A stretch of 64,000 bases of DNA, taken from assembly GCF_004296405.1 (NCBI RefSeq), contig NZ_PSRR01000002.1:27196-91195 (forward strand). The letters are read 5' to 3'. Under the pieces are notes generated by a model. That model was not told the origin of the DNA. It worked only from the letters and a program-made list of their open reading frames with translations, and ran no database searches. Positions 52,991-61,588 of this stretch are shown piece after piece (position 1 is the first letter of the stretch; each line of letters opens with the position of its first letter). Made by a program: the position numbers and the translations under genes. The DNA is from Bradyrhizobium sp. Leo170 (GTDB lineage Bacteria > Pseudomonadota > Alphaproteobacteria > Rhizobiales > Xanthobacteraceae).

Positions 52991-54001
52991 TCAGGCGACC
53001 GCGCGCGCCGGCGCCTCCGCCACGACACCGTCGAGGAAGCCGGTGAGCCGCGTCCGGATGATCTGCTCGGCTTCGGTCATGACGCGGTCGATCAGTTCCT
53101 GCACCGTCGGGATGTCATGGATCAGTCCGACCACCATGCCGCAGCTCCAGGCGCCGGCATCCATCTCGCCGTCGACCATCACCTTGGGATAGACGCCCGC
53201 GACCTGCTCGTGAATGTCCTGGATCTTGATGCTCGCGCCCTTCTCGCGCTCGATCTCGAGAAGCTGATCGACGCCCTTGTTCTTCAGGACGCGCTCGGTG
53301 TTGCGCAGCGCGCGCATCACCAGGCGGGTGTCGAGCTCGGTGGCCTCCACCAGCGCCCGCTTCACGTTGTCGTGGACTGGCGCCTCCTTCGTGGCGACAA
53401 AGCGCGTACCCATGTTGATGCCGTCAGCGCCCATCGCGAGCGACGCGGCGAGGCTACGCCCGTCAGCCATGCCGCCCGAGGCCACAAACGGGATCTTCAG
53501 TTCATCGGCCGCACGCGGCAGCAGGATCATGTTCGGGATATCGTCCTCACCGGGATGACCGCCGCACTCGAAGCCGTCGACACTGACCGCATCGCAGCCG
53601 ATCTTCTCGGCCTTCAGCGAATGGCGGACGGACGTGCATTTGTGGATCACCTTGATGCCGGCGGCCTTCAACGCCGGCATGTACTGCTCGGGGCTACGGC
53701 CCGCGGTCTCCACGATCTTGACACCGCCCTCGCGGATCGCGGCGATATATTCCGGATAAGGCGGCGCGGTGAAGCTCGGCAGGAAGGTGAGATTGACGCC
53801 GAACGGCTTGTCGGTCATGTCGCGGCAACGCGCGATTTCCTTGGCGAGCAATTCCGGCGTCTTCTGCGTCAACCCGGTGATGATGCCGAGACCGCCGGCG
53901 TTCGACACCGCGGCGGCGAGCTCGGCAAAGCCGACATAATGCATGCCGCCCTGGATGATCGGATGCTGGATGCCGAACAGTTCAGTGATCGCTGTCTTCA
54001 C
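52991..54001 (-). CDS. Nitronate monooxygenase-family flavoprotein
   Basis: An FMN-dependent TIM-barrel protein. The 336-residue chain has the flavin site QGGMHYVGFAELAAAVSNAG, GFECGGHPGEDD (conserved His) and ASGGMADGRSLAASLAMGAD. Start GTG 54001 has GGGAG upstream; this is 22 bp after the thiolase stop. In acyl-CoA clusters, proteins of this family are sometimes not nitronate oxidases but act on CoA thioesters (IpdC in steroid catabolism is an example), so the true reaction is open. Last gene of the four-gene catabolic operon. Confidence 0.88.
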   Translation of the reverse strand: MKTAITELFGIQHPIIQGGMHYVGFAELAAAVSNAGGLGIITGLTQKTPELLAKEIARCRDMTDKPFGVNLTFLPSFTAPPYPEYIAAIREGGVKIVETAGRSPEQYMPALKAAGIKVIHKCTSVRHSLKAEKIGCDAVSVDGFECGGHPGEDDIPNMILLPRAADELKIPFVASGGMADGRSLAASLAMGADGINMGTRFVATKEAPVHDNVKRALVEATELDTRLVMRALRNTERVLKNKGVDQLLEIEREKGASIKIQDIHEQVAGVYPKVMVDGEMDAGAWSCGMVVGLIHDIPTVQELIDRVMTEAEQIIRTRLTGFLDGVVAEAPARAVA

Positions 54002-54023
54002 GAAGTTTCTCCCGCTTTCCCGA

Positions 54024-55208
54024 TCAGTTGACGATTTCAAACAATCCCGCGGCGCCCATGCCGCCACCGATGCACATGGTCACCACGCCGTATTTCGCCT
54101 TGCGCCGCCGCCCCTCAATCAGGATGTGGCCGGTCAGCCGCGCACCGGTCATACCGTAGGGATGGCCGATCGCGATCGAGCCGCCATTGACGTTGAGTTT
54201 TTCTGGATCAATGCCGAGCTTGTCGCGGCAATAGATCACCTGCACCGCATAGGCCTCGTTGAGCTCCCAGAGATCGATGTCCTCGATCTTCAGGTTATGC
54301 CGCTTCAATAGCCGCGGGATCGCGGCGACCGGGCCGACGCCCATCTCGTCCGGCTCGACGCCAGCAGCAACGAAGCCGCGGAAGATGCCGAGTGGCTTCA
54401 GCCCCTTCTGCGCGGCAACCTTGTCACTCATGATCACGCAGGCGGACGCGCCATCCGAAAGCTGGCTGGCGTTACCGGCGCTGATCGTCTTGCCCTCGAA
54501 CACCGGCTTGATCTTCGCAAGCGCTTCGGCCGTCGTATCAGGCCGCGGTCCCTCGTCCTTGGTCAGCGTCACCTCCTTGTAGGTGACCTCCTTCGTATCC
54601 TTATCGACAACAGCCATCCTGGTCGTGATCGGCACGATCTCGTCACTGAAGCGGCCGCCCTGCAAGGCGGCGCCGACGCGGCGCTGGCACTCGAGCGAGT
54701 ATTCGTCCTGCTGCTCGCGACCAATCTTGTAGCGCTCGGCGACCACTTCGGCCGTCTCCAGCATCGACATGTATATTTCCGGCTTCATCGCCATCAGCTC
54801 GTCGTCGACGGCGTGGAACTTGTTCATGTGCTCGTTCTGCACCAGGCTGATCGACTCGATGCCGCCGCCGATCGCGATCTCGACGCCGTCGAGCATTACC
54901 GAGCGCGCCGCGACCGCGATGGCCTGCAGGCCGGAGGCACATTGCCGGTCGATCGTGGTGCCGGCGACCGTCACCGGAAGCCCGGCGCGGATCGCGCCCT
55001 TGCGAGCGACGTTCATCACCATGGTGCCCTGCTGCATCGCGCAGCCCATCACCACGTCCTCGACCTCGCCGGGTTCGATCCCGGCGCGCTTGACCGCCTC
55101 GGCCATCACGTGGCCGGCCAGGGTCGGCCCTTCCGTGTTGTTGAGTGCGCCGCGATAGGCCTTGCCGACGCCGGTACGCGCCGTCGATACGATCACTGCA
55201 TCTCGCAT
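54024..55208 (-). CDS. Acetyl-CoA acetyltransferase (thiolase)
   Basis: Thiolytic cleavage (or condensation) of 3-ketoacyl-CoA. The 394-residue protein has the nucleophile C90 in RQCASGLQA, the histidine in [13 protein letters not shown] (about 351) and the second cysteine in MCIGGGMG (about 381). LNEAYAVQ is the usual NEAFA segment with Tyr for Phe. The length is normal. It lies between an acyl-CoA dehydrogenase gene (17 bp) and the nitronate-monooxygenase-like gene (22 bp) in one operon. Confidence 0.92.
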   Translation of the reverse strand: MRDAVIVSTARTGVGKAYRGALNNTEGPTLAGHVMAEAVKRAGIEPGEVEDVVMGCAMQQGTMVMNVARKGAIRAGLPVTVAGTTIDRQCASGLQAIAVAARSVMLDGVEIAIGGGIESISLVQNEHMNKFHAVDDELMAMKPEIYMSMLETAEVVAERYKIGREQQDEYSLECQRRVGAALQGGRFSDEIVPITTRMAVVDKDTKEVTYKEVTLTKDEGPRPDTTAEALAKIKPVFEGKTISAGNASQLSDGASACVIMSDKVAAQKGLKPLGIFRGFVAAGVEPDEMGVGPVAAIPRLLKRHNLKIEDIDLWELNEAYAVQVIYCRDKLGIDPEKLNVNGGSIAIGHPYGMTGARLTGHILIEGRRRKAKYGVVTMCIGGGMGAAGLFEIVN

Positions 55209-55225
55209 GTGCTTTCCTCTTCTCG

Positions 55226-56365
55226 TCAGGCTGCCGCGTCGAGCTGCGCATAGCGCAGGACATGAAAGGCGGGATCGCCGAACTGGATGTTGATGGATGA
55301 AATCCGCTTGAAGTAATGGCCGACATTGAGCTCGTCGGTCATGCCCATGCCGCCGTGGACTTGCACCGCCTGGTCGGCCACGAACTTGGCGGCATAGCCG
55401 ATCTTCGACTTGGCACCGGAAGCAAGCCGCGATACCCCTTCGTCCTTCGATGCAAGGCTGAGATTGAGATGCTGCATCAGGGACAGCGCCTCCTGATGCG
55501 CGATGAACATGTCGACCATCCGGTGCTGCAGCACTTGGAACGAGCCGAGCGTCGCGCCGAACTGCTTTCGCGTCTTGCTGTATTCGAGAGTCGCCGCATT
55601 CAGTTCACCCATCGCGCCGATGGTCTCCGCGCAGAGTGCGCCGATGGCGCTGTCACGGCAGGCTTCGAGTGCGGCAACGCCCTCGCCCTCCCGTCCCAGC
55701 ATCTGGCTCGCCGGCACGGAAACGTTCATCAGCGCGACCTCGGCGGCGCGCCGGCCATCGATGGTCCTGAAACCTTGCAGATGAAGATTCGGAGAATGGC
55801 GATCGACAACGAACAGGCTGACGCCGTTGCGATCGCCCCGCTCTCCCGAGGTGCGAGCGGAGACGATCAGACTGTCGGCCCAGGGCGCAGCCACGACCGC
55901 TGCCTTGGTGCCGCTGAGCACGTAGCTTCCACCCTCACGGCGAGCGATGGTAGAGACATGGCCGAGATCGTAACGCGAGCGGCCTTCGGACCAGGCCAGT
56001 GCCCAGACCTTCTCTCCGGACATGATATCAGGGAGATACGTGGCCTGCTGAGCCGCCGAGCCGAAATCTTCGATCAGGCCGCCGGCAAGGACGACGGTCT
56101 CGAAGAACGGCTCGACCAGAAGGTGCCTGCCGAACTCCTGCATCATGATCATGGTGGCCAGCGGCCCGCCACCGAGCCCTCCGACCTCCTCGGAGAACGG
56201 CGCGGCGAGCAGGCCGAGCTCGGCGAAGGACGACCAATGTTTGCGGCTCCAGCCCTCCTCGCTCGCGACGATCTTGCGGCGTGCATCGAAATCATACTGA
56301 TCGCGCAACAGGCGCTGCACGCTGGACCGTAACAGCTCCTGCTCTTCCGTGAACTGGATGTCCAT
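55226..56365 (-). CDS. Acyl-CoA dehydrogenase (FadE-type, copy 2)
   Basis: FAD-dependent alpha,beta-desaturation of an acyl-CoA. The 379-residue protein has an N-terminal helical domain ([20 protein letters not shown]), the flavin strand region ([14 protein letters not shown]) and the C-terminal FAD/substrate region ([20 protein letters not shown]). It departs from the classic form in its middle domain, which suits a hetero-oligomer with the neighbouring copy, as in steroid-type FadE pairs; that pairing is inferred. It is 20 bp after the first dehydrogenase gene. Confidence 0.9.
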   Translation of the reverse strand: MDIQFTEEQELLRSSVQRLLRDQYDFDARRKIVASEEGWSRKHWSSFAELGLLAAPFSEEVGGLGGGPLATMIMMQEFGRHLLVEPFFETVVLAGGLIEDFGSAAQQATYLPDIMSGEKVWALAWSEGRSRYDLGHVSTIARREGGSYVLSGTKAAVVAAPWADSLIVSARTSGERGDRNGVSLFVVDRHSPNLHLQGFRTIDGRRAAEVALMNVSVPASQMLGREGEGVAALEACRDSAIGALCAETIGAMGELNAATLEYSKTRKQFGATLGSFQVLQHRMVDMFIAHQEALSLMQHLNLSLASKDEGVSRLASGAKSKIGYAAKFVADQAVQVHGGMGMTDELNVGHYFKRISSINIQFGDPAFHVLRYAQLDAAA

Positions 56366-56385
56366 TCCGATGGCTCCCTGCGAAG

Positions 56386-57567
56386 CTAGAGTCCGAGTAC
56401 GGCCTTAGCGATGATGTTGCGCTGGATCTCGTTCGAGCCGCCGTAGATCGAGAGCTTGCGCGAGTTGAGATATTTTTCCGAGGCGGTGTGCCCGTAGTCC
56501 GGGCCCGGCATGAAATGATTGGCGCTCACGGGATGCTCGCGGATCGCGAGCCCGTAATTGCCGATCGCGCGGTGTGTCAGCTCGGTGATGTCCTGGAAGA
56601 TCTCGGTGCCCCTGATCTTGAACAGCGACGCCGCCGGACCGGGATCGATGCCGCGCGCCATTTGGGCTACGATACGAAGCTCGGTCGCCTCCAGCGCCAG
56701 CACGTCGAGCTCGATGCGGGCGATGTCCCTGACGAATTCGAGGTGGGCCGGATCGTCTTCGGGAATCTCCGCCTTCACGATCTGCTTGAGCCGATCGAGA
56801 TAGCGCGTCGAGCGGCCGATACCGGCCATGCTGGTGCGCTCATTGCCAAGCAGGAATTTCGCGTAGGTCCAGCCCTTGTTCTCCTCCCCGATCAGATTGG
56901 CGGCGGGCACGCGGACGTTCTCGAGAAAAACGTCGTTCACCTCATGACTGCCGTCGATCGTGATGATCGGGCGCACGGTGACGCCCGGCGACTTCATGTC
57001 GATCAAGAGGAACGAGATGCCGGATTGCGGTTTCGCGCTCGGGTCGGTGCGCACCAGGCAGAAGATCCAGTCGGCATGCTGTGCGAGCGTGGTCCAGGTC
57101 TTGTGGCCGTTCACGATATAGTGGTCGCCGTCGCGCACCGCCTTGGTACGGACCGAAGCAAGATCGGAGCCTGAGCCCGGCTCCGAATAGCCCTGGCACC
57201 ACCAATCCTCGCCGGACAGGATGCGCGGCAGGAACTTCTTCTTCTGCGTCTCATTGCCGAAGGTGTAGATGACCGGGCCCACCATGGTGACGCTGAACGC
57301 GAGCGGCGGCAGTGTGCCGGCGCGCGTGGTCTCCCGCTCGAAGATGAAGCGCTTGGTGATCGACCAGCCGGGGCCGCCATATTCCTTGGGCCAGAGCGGC
57401 GCGATCCAGCCCTTCTTGTGGAGGATGCGATGCCAGAGCAGCATCTGCTCCTTGGTGAGGTCGGTGTCCGGATTAGGAACGCGCATCTCCGCCGGATAGT
57501 TTTCCGCGATGAAGGCGCGCACCTCGTCGCGAAACGCTGCTTCTTCACGAGTAAGCACCAGCTCCAT
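56386..57567 (-). CDS. Acyl-CoA dehydrogenase (FadE-type, copy 1)
   Basis: The 393-residue protein has QGYSEPGSGSDLASVRTKA (flavin and substrate contacts), DGDHYIVNGHKTWTT and the C-terminal SIYGGSNEIQRNIIAKAVLG that includes the usual ENIQ-like segment. It heads the operon FadE-FadE-thiolase-flavoprotein. Its promoter is in the divergent 57568-57913 region, which holds a GTTC-N7-GAAC dyad. The substrate chain type is unknown. Confidence 0.92.
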   Translation of the reverse strand: MELVLTREEAAFRDEVRAFIAENYPAEMRVPNPDTDLTKEQMLLWHRILHKKGWIAPLWPKEYGGPGWSITKRFIFERETTRAGTLPPLAFSVTMVGPVIYTFGNETQKKKFLPRILSGEDWWCQGYSEPGSGSDLASVRTKAVRDGDHYIVNGHKTWTTLAQHADWIFCLVRTDPSAKPQSGISFLLIDMKSPGVTVRPIITIDGSHEVNDVFLENVRVPAANLIGEENKGWTYAKFLLGNERTSMAGIGRSTRYLDRLKQIVKAEIPEDDPAHLEFVRDIARIELDVLALEATELRIVAQMARGIDPGPAASLFKIRGTEIFQDITELTHRAIGNYGLAIREHPVSANHFMPGPDYGHTASEKYLNSRKLSIYGGSNEIQRNIIAKAVLGL

Positions 57568-57913
57568 CGGACGACGCTCCTACCGGGTTTCGCCGAGGTG
57601 GACGGATCTTCGTGCCGTAGCGCGCGGCGCCGAGCCTGCGGCTTCGCGGATGCCAAGTGTCCCTGCCAAATTCGCCACCTCAGACCTCCCGACAGATATC
57701 GAGCCGCTCGCGAGGCGACTTCATCACTCGCCGCATCTAACGTTCTTTTTTAGAACTCGTCAATCGCAATTATTCGCGAGTAAGCGGCTCACGGCGGAAT
57801 GATGTGAATTTGAAGGCTGAATAGCTGTACCAGCTCAAATAACTCCATTTACATCGTCCTCACCGCTCTCTATTAATTCGGTACCAAATAAGAACTATGT
57901 GGGAGAAACCAGG
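57568..57913. promoter_or_regulatory. Divergent promoter region with GTTC-N7-GAAC dyad
   Basis: A 346-bp gap between the dehydrogenase operon and the SDR-GST pair. At 57742-57756 GTTC and GAAC flank a 7-nt AT-only spacer (TTTTTTA). The same dyad form is at 61484-61499. Probable operator of a dimeric regulator; no regulator gene lies in the cluster. The 170 bp nearest the dehydrogenase gene shows nothing recognisable. Confidence 0.5.
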
Positions 57914-58654
57914 ATGACAGAACGCCGCGGGGTAGCGATATTGGTCGGCGCGGGCGACGCGATCGGGGCCGCCGTGGCGCGGCGTTTCGCAAAGGGCGGC
58001 TACACCGTCTGCATCTGCCGCCGCGATGCCGCCAAATCGCAGGACCTGCTCGACGAATTGAAGGCCGCCGGCCATGAGGTCCACGCGCTCAGCGTTGACG
58101 CCCGGCAGGAAGCGGAAGTCCAGGATCTGTTCGCCCGCGTCGAGAAAGAGATCGGCCCGATCGAAGTCTGCCTCTTCAACGCCGGTTCGAACGTCAACAA
58201 CCCGCTGCTCGAGACCACCGAAAAGCTGTTCTTCAAGGCCTGGGAGCTGGCCTGCTACGCCGGGTTCCTGGTCGGCCGCGAGGCCGCGCGCCACATGGTG
58301 CCGCGCGGCCGCGGCACCATCTTCTTCACCGGCGCGACCGCGAGCATCCGCGGCGGAACTGGTTTTGCTGCGTTCTCATCGGCAAAGTTCGCACTGCGCG
58401 CGGTCGCGCAAGCGATGGCGCGCGAGCTCGGTCCGAAGAACGTCCATGTCGTGCACCTCATCATTGACGCCGGCGTCGACAGCCCGGCCATCCATGAGCG
58501 CATGAAAGCCCGCGGCATCGAGGCGAGCGCGATTCCACAGGACAGCCTGACCAAGACGTCGTCGATCGCGGAAGCCTATTGGTTCGCGCATCAGCAGACG
58601 CGGGACGGCTGGACGCACGAGCTCGATCTGCGTCCCGCGGTGGAGAAATGGTGA
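57914..58654 (+). CDS. Short-chain dehydrogenase/reductase with Tyr replaced by Phe
   Basis: An NAD(P)-binding SDR of 246 residues. The Rossmann part reads VAILVGAGDAIGAAVARRF and CLFNAGSN. The catalytic region reads FFTGATASIRGGTG, then FSSAKFALRAVAQAMARELG, so the usual YxxxK is FxxxK: the codon is TTC. Without the tyrosine, ordinary alcohol/ketone chemistry is doubtful unless another residue replaces it. GGGAG lies before ATG 57914. The GST gene starts one base after its stop. Confidence 0.88.
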   Translation: MTERRGVAILVGAGDAIGAAVARRFAKGGYTVCICRRDAAKSQDLLDELKAAGHEVHALSVDARQEAEVQDLFARVEKEIGPIEVCLFNAGSNVNNPLLETTEKLFFKAWELACYAGFLVGREAARHMVPRGRGTIFFTGATASIRGGTGFAAFSSAKFALRAVAQAMARELGPKNVHVVHLIIDAGVDSPAIHERMKARGIEASAIPQDSLTKTSSIAEAYWFAHQQTRDGWTHELDLRPAVEKW

Positions 58655-58655
58655 G

Positions 58656-59324
58656 ATGGCCGCGCCGGAGCTGACCCTCTGGGGTGTGGGCACGAGCCGG
58701 ACGATACGACCGCACTGGGCCATGCACGAGCTTGGCCTCGCCTACAAGACGCGGCCGATCGGCCCCCGCACGGGCGAGACCAAGACCCAGGAATATACCG
58801 TGCTCAATCCGCGGCAGAAGATTCCGCTGCTGCAGGACGGCGATTTCTGTATCGGCGAGAGCGCGGCGATCGTCGCCTATCTGTCGCGGACCTATTCGAC
58901 ACCGGAGCGCTCGTTGATTCCGGAGAGCCAGCGCGACTACGCCGCCTGGCTCGAATGGTGCTTCTTCATCGTTGCCGAGCTCGATTCGACGAGCCTCTAT
59001 GTCATGCGCCGACACAAGGCCGACGCGCTCGGACACATCTACGGCGTCGCGCCCGATGTCGTGGCCCAGGCCGCGGAATATTTCCGTCAGCAATCGCGCC
59101 ACGTCGAGGTCGCGCTCGCCGACGGCCGCCAATTCCTGATGGGCGATCGATTCACCAGCGCCGACATCTTGCTCACCACCTGCCTCGACTGGGCGATCGC
59201 CTACGGCGTCGGCATCTGCGACCACGCCCATCCCTATCTCGAGCGCATGCACCAGCGGGAAGCCTATCAGTGCGGCCAGGCCGCAAACAAACCGCTCGCC
59301 CCAATCACGCCGCCGAAGACGTGA
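58656..59324 (+). CDS. Glutathione S-transferase
   Basis: A cytosolic-type GST of 222 residues. The thioredoxin-like N-terminal domain has GTSRTIRPHWAMHELGL (Ser as likely activating residue), QKIPLLQDGDFCIGESAAIV (cis-Pro and glutathione site), and the C-terminal domain is all-helical (FTSADILLTTCLDWAIAYG). Translationally linked to the SDR gene. Probably conjugates or isomerises an intermediate of the adjacent pathway; the isomerase at 60763 also belongs to a glutathione-using fold. Confidence 0.9.
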   Translation: MAAPELTLWGVGTSRTIRPHWAMHELGLAYKTRPIGPRTGETKTQEYTVLNPRQKIPLLQDGDFCIGESAAIVAYLSRTYSTPERSLIPESQRDYAAWLEWCFFIVAELDSTSLYVMRRHKADALGHIYGVAPDVVAQAAEYFRQQSRHVEVALADGRQFLMGDRFTSADILLTTCLDWAIAYGVGICDHAHPYLERMHQREAYQCGQAANKPLAPITPPKT

Positions 59325-59350
59325 GCAGCCAAGCGCGAGGCAGCAGTTCT

Positions 59351-59475
59351 CCCTCTCCCCGTCCTTTACGGGGAGAGGGTTGGGGTGAGGGGCTCTCTCC
59401 GCGAATACGGTGAGAGATATGATCGCGGAGGCAGCCCCTCACCCTGCCCTCTCCCCGTGAAGAACGGGGAGAGGG
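59351..59475. repeat. Compound palindromic intergenic repeat
   Basis: Hairpin A (59351-59379, CCCTCTCCCCGT/ACGGGGAGAGGG), then GGGTGAGGGGCT (59383-59394) that pairs with AGCCCCTCACCC (59433-59444), then hairpin B (59447-59475) with the same arms as A. The nested, symmetric plan is typical of mobile-type intergenic repeats in Bradyrhizobium. It lies between convergent genes. Confidence 0.8.
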
Positions 59476-59513
59476 AAAGAGAGCGCCCCACTCGTTGCTT
59501 ATTGATTGCGCGC

Positions 59514-60716
59514 TTACACCGCCACCCGCACGGCCTTCTCGCTGACCATCCGCTCGATCGCGGCATCGTCATAGCCGAGCTCGCGCAGCACCTCGCGCGA
59601 GTGCTCGCCGACGCGCGGCGCCGGTCCGCCGATCGACGCCTCGTTGACTTCAAAGCGCGCCGCCGGTTTTGGCTGCCGCACGCGTCCGACCTTGGGCTGC
59701 TCGAACTCGGTGATGATCTCGCGCGCCACCACCTGCTCGTTGTGGATGATCTCGCCGCGGCGCAGGATCGGGGCGCAGGGAACATCGGCCGCATCGAGCC
59801 GCTCCAGCCATTCGGCCGTGGTGTGCTGCGCGATATATTCGGCCATCTTGTTGATCCGCGCCGTCGCATTCACCGAGCGCGCGGAGGGCGTCGCAAAGCG
59901 CGGATCCTTGGCAAGCTCGGGATCGCCGGTGGCGCGGGAAAAACCCTGCCATTCCGAATCCGAGATCGTGCCGGCGGTGATGTAGCCGTCGCTGGTCTTG
60001 AACACGAGATCCGGCCGGTCGTTGGGATCGGCAGAGGTCTCCTCGGTGCCGACCACTGTGTACTGCATCATGCCTTCCGGCCAGAGATAGGAGATCATCG
60101 CATCCAGCATCGCGACCCGGATGTGATCGCCCTGCCCGGTCTTCTCGCGCGCATAGAGCGCAGCAGCGACTGCCTGCGCGGTCATGACAGCGGTGGTCTT
60201 GTCGCAGACGATGGTGCGGATCATCTGCGGACGGTTGGTGACCGGCTGGGACTGGATGTCGGCGAATCCCGACAATCCCTGGATGATCGGATCGTACACC
60301 CGCTTCTTCACATAGGGCCCGGTCTCGCCGACGCCGCTGATCGAGACATAGATCAAGCGCGGATGACGCTGGCGCAGCTCATCCGCGCCAAGGCCGAGGC
60401 GCTCCATGGTGCCGGGCCGGAAATTCTGCACCAGCACGTCGGCTTGCGCGACGAGCTTGGCCAGCACCTCGCGGCCGGCCTCGCTCTTGACGTCGATTGC
60501 GAGCGAGCGCTTGCCGCGGTTGGAGGAAATGAACAGCGCCGAGAATTCGCCGGACTTGTCGATGGTGGCGCGGCTGCGGCGGGTGATGTCGCCGCCGATC
60601 GGCTCGATCTTGAGAACATCGGCGCCCTGGTCGGCGAGGAACATGGTGGCGAACGGTCCCGATACCACGCCGGTGAGATCCAGTACGCGTACGCCATTGA
60701 GTGGGCCCGGCATCAC
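59514..60716 (-). CDS. CaiB/BaiF-family (type III) CoA-transferase
   Basis: Moves CoA between acyl groups through an enzyme-bound anhydride. The 400-residue protein has RVLDLTGVVSGPFATMFLAD, GADVLKIEP and RGKRSLAIDVK (CoA binding), and CDKTTAVMTAQAVAAAL with D172 at the position of the catalytic Asp of formyl-CoA transferase. Likely activates the carboxylic substrate of the cluster. It follows the isomerase gene by 46 bp on the same strand. Confidence 0.9.
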   Translation of the reverse strand: MMPGPLNGVRVLDLTGVVSGPFATMFLADQGADVLKIEPIGGDITRRSRATIDKSGEFSALFISSNRGKRSLAIDVKSEAGREVLAKLVAQADVLVQNFRPGTMERLGLGADELRQRHPRLIYVSISGVGETGPYVKKRVYDPIIQGLSGFADIQSQPVTNRPQMIRTIVCDKTTAVMTAQAVAAALYAREKTGQGDHIRVAMLDAMISYLWPEGMMQYTVVGTEETSADPNDRPDLVFKTSDGYITAGTISDSEWQGFSRATGDPELAKDPRFATPSARSVNATARINKMAEYIAQHTTAEWLERLDAADVPCAPILRRGEIIHNEQVVAREIITEFEQPKVGRVRQPKPAARFEVNEASIGGPAPRVGEHSREVLRELGYDDAAIERMVSEKAVRVAV

Positions 60717-60762
60717 GTTCTCCTTATTTGTTCGACGATCTCCGGCCGCCGCGGTCCGGCGC

Positions 60763-61398
60763 TCACGCGCTCTTCGCCAACTGCCTTGTCTGCTCGACGA
60801 TGGATTCCTCGACGTCGCGAAGCTGATCCTTGCCGAAGAACATCTCCTTGCCGACGAAGAACGTCGGTGAGCCGAAAGCGCCGCGGTTGACCGCGTCGAC
60901 CGTCAGCTCGATCAGCCGCTTCTTGACGTCGTCCTGCTGCGCCCGTGCGATCAACCTGTCGGCGTCCAGGCCGGAAGATTTGAGCGCGGCGCGAACCACT
61001 TCGACGTCATCCATCTTCTTCGGCTCTTCCCACATGTGATGGAAGGCCGCACGGACGTAGGGCTCGAACACGCCTTCGAATTGCGCAGCGACCGCGCCGC
61101 GCATCAGCATCAGGGTGATGACCGGGAAGAACGGGTTCGGACGATAGGTCGTGATGTTGTGGCGGCGGATGAAGCGCTCGGTTTCCAGCGCCATGTATTC
61201 CGGCTTGTTCTTGATGCCGCGCAGCGAGTCGGCCGGCGACATGTTGCCGGTCGCCTTGAAAATTCCGCCGAGCAAGACCGGCACATAGTCGAACTTCACG
61301 CCGGTGCGCTGTTCGATCGAGGGGATGACAAGTTCCGCCAGATAGGCGTTCGGGCTGCCGAAATCGAAATGGAATTCAACCTTCAGGGGATTTCCCAC
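60763..61398 (-). CDS. 2-hydroxychromene-2-carboxylate isomerase family protein (DsbA-like fold)
   Basis: A glutathione-dependent isomerase fold of 211 residues. VEFHFDFGSPNAYLAELVIP contains the serine (S15) that activates glutathione in this kappa-GST-like family, and GAFGSPTFFVGKEMFFGKDQL the cis-Pro segment. The start is GTG 61398 with GGAGAGG upstream; a much longer open frame upstream of it is not used. The family serves aromatic ring degradation (naphthalene) but many members have other substrates. First gene of a two-gene unit with the CoA-transferase. Confidence 0.88.
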   Translation of the reverse strand: MGNPLKVEFHFDFGSPNAYLAELVIPSIEQRTGVKFDYVPVLLGGIFKATGNMSPADSLRGIKNKPEYMALETERFIRRHNITTYRPNPFFPVITLMLMRGAVAAQFEGVFEPYVRAAFHHMWEEPKKMDDVEVVRAALKSSGLDADRLIARAQQDDVKKRLIELTVDAVNRGAFGSPTFFVGKEMFFGKDQLRDVEESIVEQTRQLAKSA

Positions 61399-61481
61399 CG
61401 GCCTCTCCTCCCGAGCATCCGTTATTCTCCGCCCGTCACGTACAGGCGACCTGTAGCCATGCCCTGGCTGGTCCTCCTCAT

Positions 61482-61502
61482 ACAGTTCCAAAAATGAACT
61501 GT
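61482..61502. promoter_or_regulatory. Operator-like dyad ACAGTTC-N7-GAACTGT
   Basis: Perfect 7-nt arms with a 7-nt A-rich spacer (CAAAAAT), in the divergent region between the isomerase and VOC genes. It shares the GTTC-N7-GAAC core with 57742-57756. Confidence 0.55.
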
Positions 61503-61588
61503 CAATTCTTGGGGTCATCCAATATGCTGCTGCGCGCCGAAGCTCGATGCACTTTGCAGCGGAGCCGGCCTCTTCCGGAGCGTCCCTC

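Noticed and set aside
59385..60890. 501-codon plus-strand open frame
   Set aside because: Antisense to the CoA-transferase gene, which has clear catalytic motifs; the start lies inside the palindromic repeat.
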